Shown piece by piece: positions 40,844 through 45,214 of a stretch of 45,214 nucleotides of DNA. Source of the DNA: Planctomycetia bacterium (lineage in GTDB: Bacteria > Planctomycetota > Phycisphaerae > Phycisphaerales > SM1A02); assembly GCA_005799495.1 (NCBI GenBank), contig SYGP01000034.1, positions 1-45,214 of the forward strand, read 5' to 3'. A model generated the notes under the pieces. That model made no database searches. It saw nothing but the letters and a program-made list of their open reading frames with translations, and was not told the origin of the DNA. How positions within the stretch are numbered: the stretch's first letter is position 1; every line of letters begins with the position of its first letter. The position numbers and the translations under genes are program-made.

Positions 40844-42450
40844 CATCACGGCTGATCCCCGTGATCGCCGTCGCCGCCGTCGCGCTGTGCGTGGCGCTCG
40901 TCATCACGGTCGTCTCCGTGATGAGCGGGTTCCTCGACATGCTGAAGGCATCCGGACGAAGCATCGTGGGCGATGTGATCGTGTCGTCGGGGATCGGCGG
41001 CATGCCCTACTCCGAGGAACTGCTCACGGAACTTCGCGCGCTTCCCGAAGTTGCAGGAGCAACGCCGCTGATCGACACCATCGGGCTGCTGCGGATGCCC
41101 TATCCCGCGGGTCCGCAGAAGGAGACCGCGCATGTGCAGGTGTGGGCGATCGATCCCGCCTCGCTCTCCGGCGTCACGGACTTCGCCGACGACCTCTACT
41201 GGCGGGCGCCCAAGGATGCAGCCGCCGCGGATGCCATGGCTCCCGATGATCCGCGTCGATCGCTCGATCCGACCATTTTGGAGGATGGCAAGCGGCTCGT
41301 GCAGTCGAGCACCAAGACGCCTGGCATCGCGCTGGGCATGCATGTTTCCGTCGGGAACGCTCGGCAACGCGACGGCTCCTACTTGCCTCGATATGGGTGG
41401 TTCATGCCTGGACTCGAAGTCACGCTCACCGTGGTTCCCGTCTCCGGCAAGGGAAAGATCGCCGAGCCGCGTGAGCAGATTTTTCCGGTCGTCAACGAAG
41501 TCCAGACGGGGCTCTTCGAAGTCGACCGCAATCGCGTGTACATCCCGCTCGCGGAGGGGCAACGATTGCTCCGGCTCGACGAAGCACCGCTCTACGACCT
41601 GACGGCGGATCCCGATGCGGCGGGCAATTACCCAGTGATCGGGCGCACTCCTGCGCGCGTCACCAAACTGCTGCTGCGCGCAAAGCCCGGGTGCTCGGCT
41701 GACGCGCTGCGCGACCGCGTGCAGGCTGCGTACGACGCCTTCGCGGACCGCGTGGAAGCGGACCGCATGCGGACCGCCTCGATGCCCCGCTTCGTGCAGG
41801 TATTGACCTGGGAGCAGCAACTGCGCGATTTGATCATCCCCGTCGAAAAGGAGCGGGAGATGATGCGCGTGCTGTTCTCGCTGATCTACCTCGTGTGCGC
41901 AGGCTTGATCCTCTCGATCTTCTGGGCGATCGTCGTCGAGAAGACGCGCGACATCGGCATCCTCCGAAGCGTCGGCGCTTCGCGCACCGGCATCCTGTGG
42001 ATCTTCCTGCGCTATGGACTCATCATCGGGACGCTCGGAAGCGCGCTTGGCGTCCTGTTGGCGTGGGTGATCGTCACGAATGTGAATCCGATCCACGAGG
42101 CCATCGGCAGCGACGCGCCGCTGGCGATCCGCATCACCGCGTGGAGCCTCGCCGCGGCATGCGCCCTGGGGCTCTGCGTCACCGCGCTGCGGCGCAAGTT
42201 CCTGCCCACCTTGCTTTGGATGCTCGGGACGATCGTCTTGAGTGCGGCAGCCCTCGGACTCAGTTTGCACCACGGGACACTCATCTGGGATCCGAGCATC
42301 TATTACTTCACGCTCGTGCCGGACAAGGTGGATTGGTGGGCAGCTGGAACGACCGCCGTGGGTGGCGTTCTCTTCAGCGTGATTGGCTCTGCGATTCCCG
42401 CGGCAAAGGCAGCGGACATCGATCCAGTGGAGGCGCTGCGCTATGGCTGA
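40810..42450 (+). CDS. ABC transporter permease, LolC/LolE (FtsX/MacB) family
   Basis: A 546-residue inner-membrane permease with the LolC/E layout: N-terminal helix (LIPVIAVAAVALCVALVITVVSVMSGFLDMLK), a periplasmic domain of about 330 residues, then three or more C-terminal helices. The FtsX-domain signature FWAIVVEKTRDIGILRSVGASRTGILWIFLRYGLIIGTLGSALG is in the last third, and the protein ends AAKAADIDPVEALRYG, typical of the family. The periplasmic domain and an extra helical pair near residue 465 make it longer than E. coli LolC (399). With LolD next, the pair probably extracts lipoproteins from the inner membrane. It starts at a GTG inside nnrE and overlaps lolD by 8 bp. Confidence 0.85.
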   Translation: MYASLVSNRYLTSRLIPVIAVAAVALCVALVITVVSVMSGFLDMLKASGRSIVGDVIVSSGIGGMPYSEELLTELRALPEVAGATPLIDTIGLLRMPYPAGPQKETAHVQVWAIDPASLSGVTDFADDLYWRAPKDAAAADAMAPDDPRRSLDPTILEDGKRLVQSSTKTPGIALGMHVSVGNARQRDGSYLPRYGWFMPGLEVTLTVVPVSGKGKIAEPREQIFPVVNEVQTGLFEVDRNRVYIPLAEGQRLLRLDEAPLYDLTADPDAAGNYPVIGRTPARVTKLLLRAKPGCSADALRDRVQAAYDAFADRVEADRMRTASMPRFVQVLTWEQQLRDLIIPVEKEREMMRVLFSLIYLVCAGLILSIFWAIVVEKTRDIGILRSVGASRTGILWIFLRYGLIIGTLGSALGVLLAWVIVTNVNPIHEAIGSDAPLAIRITAWSLAAACALGLCVTALRRKFLPTLLWMLGTIVLSAAALGLSLHHGTLIWDPSIYYFTLVPDKVDWWAAGTTAVGGVLFSVIGSAIPAAKAADIDPVEALRYG

Positions 42451-43147
42451 TCAGCCACTTCTGCAAGCGTGTCGCGTTCACAAGACCTATCACTTCGGAG
42501 CGCACGGCGTCGAGGTCCTGCGCGGCGTCGACTTGGCTGTGCACAGCGGCGAGTGGCTGGCGGTGCTTGGCTCGTCGGGATCCGGCAAGAGCACGCTCAT
42601 GCATCTGCTCGGGGGGCTCGACCGTCCCGATGCCGGCAAGGGTGAGATCCGATTCCGAGGCGATCCCATCTCCCTGCAGCCCGGAGCCGCACTCGACGCG
42701 TACCGAAACCGCGACATTGGATTCGTCTTCCAGTTTTATCACCTGCTGCCCGAGTTGAGTGTGCTCGAGAACACGCTGCTGCCGGCATTCGTGCGCAGCG
42801 CGCGAAAGCGGGACCGCGCGACCCTGCGACGCGAGGCAGAAGCCCTGCTCGGTGCCTTCGGTCTCGATCATCGCCTCTCGCATCGCCCCTCACAGCTCTC
42901 AGGTGGTGAACGCCAGCGCGTGGCGATCGCGCGCGCGCTGATCAACAGACCCGCCGTCCTGCTCGCGGACGAACCGACGGGAAACTTGGACGCCGCGACG
43001 GGTGCCGGCATCCTCGATCTGCTTGCCGAGCGGCATCGGCAAGGACTGACGGTGGTGATGGTGACCCACGACCGAGAGGTGGCCGCACGCGCCACTCGGC
43101 AGATTCGGCTGGTCAACGGGATGAGCGACGTTGTCGAGGAAAGCTGA
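42443..43147 (+). CDS. lolD: Lipoprotein-releasing ABC ATPase LolD
   Basis: A 234-residue ABC ATPase of the LolD/MacB/FtsE class, driving the LolC-like permease. Motifs: Walker A GSSGSGKST near residue 45, Q-loop FVFQFYHLLPELSVLENTLLPA (characteristic of LolD), signature LSGGERQRVAIARALINRP, Walker B VLLADEPTGNLD and H-loop VTHD. The ATG at 42443 overlaps the permease stop by 8 bp; a frame open from 42383 would remain inside the permease. The assignment to Lol rather than MacB transport rests on the permease partner. No lolA or lolB is in the window. Confidence 0.88.
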   Translation: MADQPLLQACRVHKTYHFGAHGVEVLRGVDLAVHSGEWLAVLGSSGSGKSTLMHLLGGLDRPDAGKGEIRFRGDPISLQPGAALDAYRNRDIGFVFQFYHLLPELSVLENTLLPAFVRSARKRDRATLRREAEALLGAFGLDHRLSHRPSQLSGGERQRVAIARALINRPAVLLADEPTGNLDAATGAGILDLLAERHRQGLTVVMVTHDREVAARATRQIRLVNGMSDVVEES

Positions 43148-43205
43148 TCGTCGACGCCCTCGGCAAGCGCGAGCGCGGCTCGCAAACCGATTCCTGACAG
43201 TCTGT

Positions 43206-43221
43206 TGGCACTTGTTTTGCT
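43206..43221 (+). promoter_or_regulatory. Sigma-54-type promoter match upstream of clpC
   Basis: TGGCAC, five bases, TTGCT: every specified position of the -24/-12 consensus TGGCAC-N5-TTGCW with exact spacing. The transcript would start near 43232, leaving a leader of about 180 nt before clpC. Function is inferred from sequence alone. Confidence 0.5.
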
Positions 43222-43307
43222 CCTGCACTGTGTCCGACCAGCCCTCCGGCCGTATCCGAGATTTTCTCGGGCGAGGGTTGAGGAGGGGTCGGGCGAATCC
43301 GATAGTT

Positions 43308-43332
43308 CATTCGCAGCGTTGTTCTGCGAATG
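43308..43332 (+). promoter_or_regulatory. 9-7-9 inverted repeat upstream of clpC
   Basis: CATTCGCAG, a 7-nt spacer, then the perfect complement CTGCGAATG, 80 nt before the clpC ATG. It resembles a repressor operator in geometry (compare CIRCE, 9-9-9) but not in sequence. It could also act as an RNA hairpin. It lacks a T-run, so it is not an intrinsic terminator. Confidence 0.55.
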
Positions 43333-43411
43333 GGTGCTGCCTGCTCGGAGTCGTTCGGCGGCATCAGGTTGAGGGTCGTAGGATCAGCGATTCACCAACA
43401 GGAGGTTCCCC

Positions 43412-45214
43412 ATGTTCGAACGACTGACCGATCGCGCACGCAAAGTGATGGCACTCGCCAATCAGGAGGCGCAGCGCTTCAACCATGAGTACATCGGCAC
43501 GGAGCACATTCTGCTTGGCCTGGTGAAGGAGGCCTCGGGCGTTGGCGCCAATGTGCTGAAGAATCTCGGCATCGATCTGCGCAAGGTGCGGCTTGAAGTC
43601 GAGAAGCTCGTCAAGAGCGGCCCCGAAATGGTGACCATGGGCAAGTTGCCGCAGACTCCACGCGCCAAGAAGGTGCTCGAGTACGCCATCGAAGAAGCGC
43701 GCAACCTGAACCACAACTATGTCGGCACCGAGCATCTGCTGCTCGGACTGCTGCGCGAGCAGGATGGGGTGGCCGCGCAGGTGCTGGTGAATCTTGGCTT
43801 GAAGCTCGAAGATGTTCGCGAGGAAGTCCTCAACCTGCTCGGTGCGGGCGGCGAGACCGAGGAGGAAACTCCCCAAGCGCAGCAGGAACCCAGCGCCGGC
43901 GAATCGGGGCCTGGCGATCGCGAGCCTGGCGCGCGGCGAGCGACCAAGAGCAAGACTCCGGCGCTCGACTCCTTCGGGCGCGATCTCACGGAACTCGCCC
44001 GCAACGGCGAACTCGATCCGGTCATCGGACGCCATCAGGAAATCGAGCGACTCATCCAGGTGCTCTGCCGCCGAACGAAGAACAATCCCGTGCTGCTCGG
44101 CGAAGCGGGCGTCGGAAAGACGGCGATTGCCGAAGGGCTTGCCCAAGCGATCATCGCACAGGAAGTTCCTGACCTGCTCTTCGAGAAGCGGCTCGTGGTG
44201 CTCGACCTCGCAGCCATGGTGGCCGGGACCAAGTACCGCGGTCAGTTCGAGGAGCGCATCAAGGCGGTCATGAACGAAGTGCGCCGCGCCAAGAATGTGA
44301 TCCTCTTCATCGATGAGTTGCACACCCTCGTCGGCGCCGGCGGTGCCGAGGGAGCGATCGACGCATCCAATGTGCTGAAGCCAGCGCTGTCGCGTGGCGA
44401 GATTCAGTGCGTCGGTGCGACGACCTTCGACGAGTATCGCAAGTCCAACGAGAAGGACGCGGCGCTCGAGCGGCGCTTCCAGTCGATCGCGGTCGAGCCG
44501 CCCAGTGCTGTGCAGACGATCGAGATCCTCAAGGGTCTGCGCGACAAGTATGCATCGCACCACCGCGTTCGGTACACGGACGAGGCGCTGAAGTCGGCGG
44601 TCGAACTCTCGGGTCGCTACATCACTGGACGCGTGCAACCCGACAAGTCGATCGATGTGATCGATGAAGCGGGCGCGCGCCTGCGCCTCAAGAGCATGAC
44701 CAAGCCGCCCGACCTGACCGAACTCGAAGAGCGCGTGGAGCGGCTCGCCATCGAGAAGGATGAGGCGGTCAAGGGTGCAGACTATGAGCGCGCCGCAGAG
44801 CTCCGCGATCAGGCGGAGAAGCTGCGCAAGGAGAAGGAGAAGCTCCAACAGGCGTGGCGGGACCGCTTGAACGAGACCGAGGCCACGGTGGACGAGGAAG
44901 TCATCCGCGAGGTCGTGGCGAAGATGACGGGCGTGCCGCTGACCCGCATGGCCAAGGGTGAATCCGAGCGATTGCTGCAGCTCGAGAGCGAACTGCACCG
45001 CAAGGTCGTCAGCCAGGACGAGGCGGTCAAGGCCGTATCGCGCGCGATCCGCAAGGCGCGCGCCGGGCTCAAGGACCCGAAGCGCCCGATGGGTTCGTTC
45101 CTGTTCGTCGGACCATCGGGCGTCGGCAAGACGCTGCTGGCCAAGGCGATCGAGGAGTTCATGTTCGGCGACCCCGAATCCATGATCTACCTCGACATGA
45201 GCGAGTACATGGAG
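43412..45214 (+). CDS. clpC: ATP-dependent Clp protease ATPase ClpC, 3'-truncated by window edge
   Basis: ClpC is a class I Hsp100 unfoldase that feeds substrates to ClpP. 601 residues are visible and the frame is open to the window end. The start [20 protein letters not shown] is canonical, with a strong AGGAGG upstream. Two Clp_N repeats cover 1-150 ([30 protein letters not shown]). AAA-1 has Walker A GEAGVGKT near 231 and Walker B VILFIDE. A UVR-like coiled motif around 450-480 ([19 protein letters not shown]) marks ClpC rather than ClpB. AAA-2 starts with Walker A GPSGVGKT near 567. The linker between Clp_N and AAA-1 is Glu/Pro-rich. No ctsR, mcsA or mcsB gene is adjacent, unlike in Firmicutes. 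Confidence 0.96.
   Translation, partial: MFERLTDRARKVMALANQEAQRFNHEYIGTEHILLGLVKEASGVGANVLKNLGIDLRKVRLEVEKLVKSGPEMVTMGKLPQTPRAKKVLEYAIEEARNLNHNYVGTEHLLLGLLREQDGVAAQVLVNLGLKLEDVREEVLNLLGAGGETEEETPQAQQEPSAGESGPGDREPGARRATKSKTPALDSFGRDLTELARNGELDPVIGRHQEIERLIQVLCRRTKNNPVLLGEAGVGKTAIAEGLAQAIIAQEVPDLLFEKRLVVLDLAAMVAGTKYRGQFEERIKAVMNEVRRAKNVILFIDELHTLVGAGGAEGAIDASNVLKPALSRGEIQCVGATTFDEYRKSNEKDAALERRFQSIAVEPPSAVQTIEILKGLRDKYASHHRVRYTDEALKSAVELSGRYITGRVQPDKSIDVIDEAGARLRLKSMTKPPDLTELEERVERLAIEKDEAVKGADYERAAELRDQAEKLRKEKEKLQQAWRDRLNETEATVDEEVIREVVAKMTGVPLTRMAKGESERLLQLESELHRKVVSQDEAVKAVSRAIRKARAGLKDPKRPMGSFLFVGPSGVGKTLLAKAIEEFMFGDPESMIYLDMSEYME

Larger units (their letters stand above)
43148..43411 (+). 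promoter_or_regulatory. clpC upstream region, 264 bp without a gene
   Basis: No coding frame is supported here. It contains an exact sigma-54-type promoter match, a 6-bp stem CCGAGA-TTT-TCTCGG (43256-43270), a 9-7-9 inverted repeat, and an AGGAGG Shine-Dalgarno 6 nt before the clpC ATG. A TAGGAT at 43379 could be an additional vegetative -10. Confidence 0.6.

Noticed and set aside
43308-43332. CIRCE (HrcA) operator
   Set aside because: Arms do not match TTAGCACTC/GAGTGCTAA and the spacer is 7 instead of 9.
43364-44998. 544-residue minus-strand open frame
   Set aside because: Antisense to clpC, which has clear motifs throughout; the frame has no recognisable domain.

Overview
The window is a gene-dense, high-GC stretch of bacterial chromosome with no phage, insertion sequence, CRISPR array, rRNA or tRNA that I can see. 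Gene content fits a Planctomycetota-like Gram-negative lineage, possibly Phycisphaerae: an O-antigen-ligase-type membrane protein, LpxI (lipid A pathway), LolC/LolD-type ABC proteins, a TonB/ExbD pair, a GldF/GldG-type fused ABC permease, a C-terminal-receiver GAF protein and an IF-2 with a very long Pro/Gly-rich N-terminus. The taxon is inferred from gene content and style, not from a marker search. Both ends cut genes: fusA (EF-G) lacks its N-terminus and clpC lacks its C-terminal third.

Layout. 1-3111: fusA then ribD, overlapping. 3099-8241 (minus): a translationally coupled ABC cassette made of an ATPase, a permease fused to a GldG-like domain, and a DUF4340 protein. 8281-9735: a divergent GAF/receiver protein. 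9737-10708 (minus): prmC. 10755-15886: a small unknown protein, a GT-B glycosyltransferase, and a bifunctional PutA without the DNA-binding domain. 15910-17517 (minus): comM-type AAA ATPase. 17589-19135: a TauE/SafE permease and a TVP38/VTT membrane protein. 19161-26120 (minus): the information-processing cluster nusA-infB-rbfA-(HhH-like protein)-yebC-(lipoprotein), preceded by a structured leader of about 460 nt. 26664-28637: dsbD. 28642-30873 (minus): O-antigen-ligase-like protein. 30894-35776: LOG-family protein, lpxI, TlyA-like methyltransferase, then gyrA. 35835-37984: STAS protein, exbD, tonB-like. 37995-40074 (minus): surE and a membrane GT2 glycosyltransferase. 40133-43147: nnrE, lolC-like, lolD. 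43412-end: clpC.

How it works together. Much of the window is core housekeeping: translation factors, transcription elongation, gyrase, Clp protease. It is interleaved with envelope functions: lipid A, lipoprotein export, TonB energisation, disulfide transfer and polysaccharide enzymes. Genes inside operons usually overlap by 1-8 bp (TGATG, ATGA, GTGA), and several carry clear Shine-Dalgarno sequences. The first genes of transcription units mostly lack a Shine-Dalgarno and instead have a TAnnnT hexamer 6-12 nt upstream of the start codon, which suggests leaderless or very short-leader transcripts. The most interesting non-coding signals are this start-proximal promoter pattern (including two divergent promoters whose -10 elements overlap symmetrically), an exact sigma-54-type promoter match plus a 9-7-9 inverted repeat in front of clpC, the long structured nusA leader, and a 14-bp minisatellite between nusA and infB.
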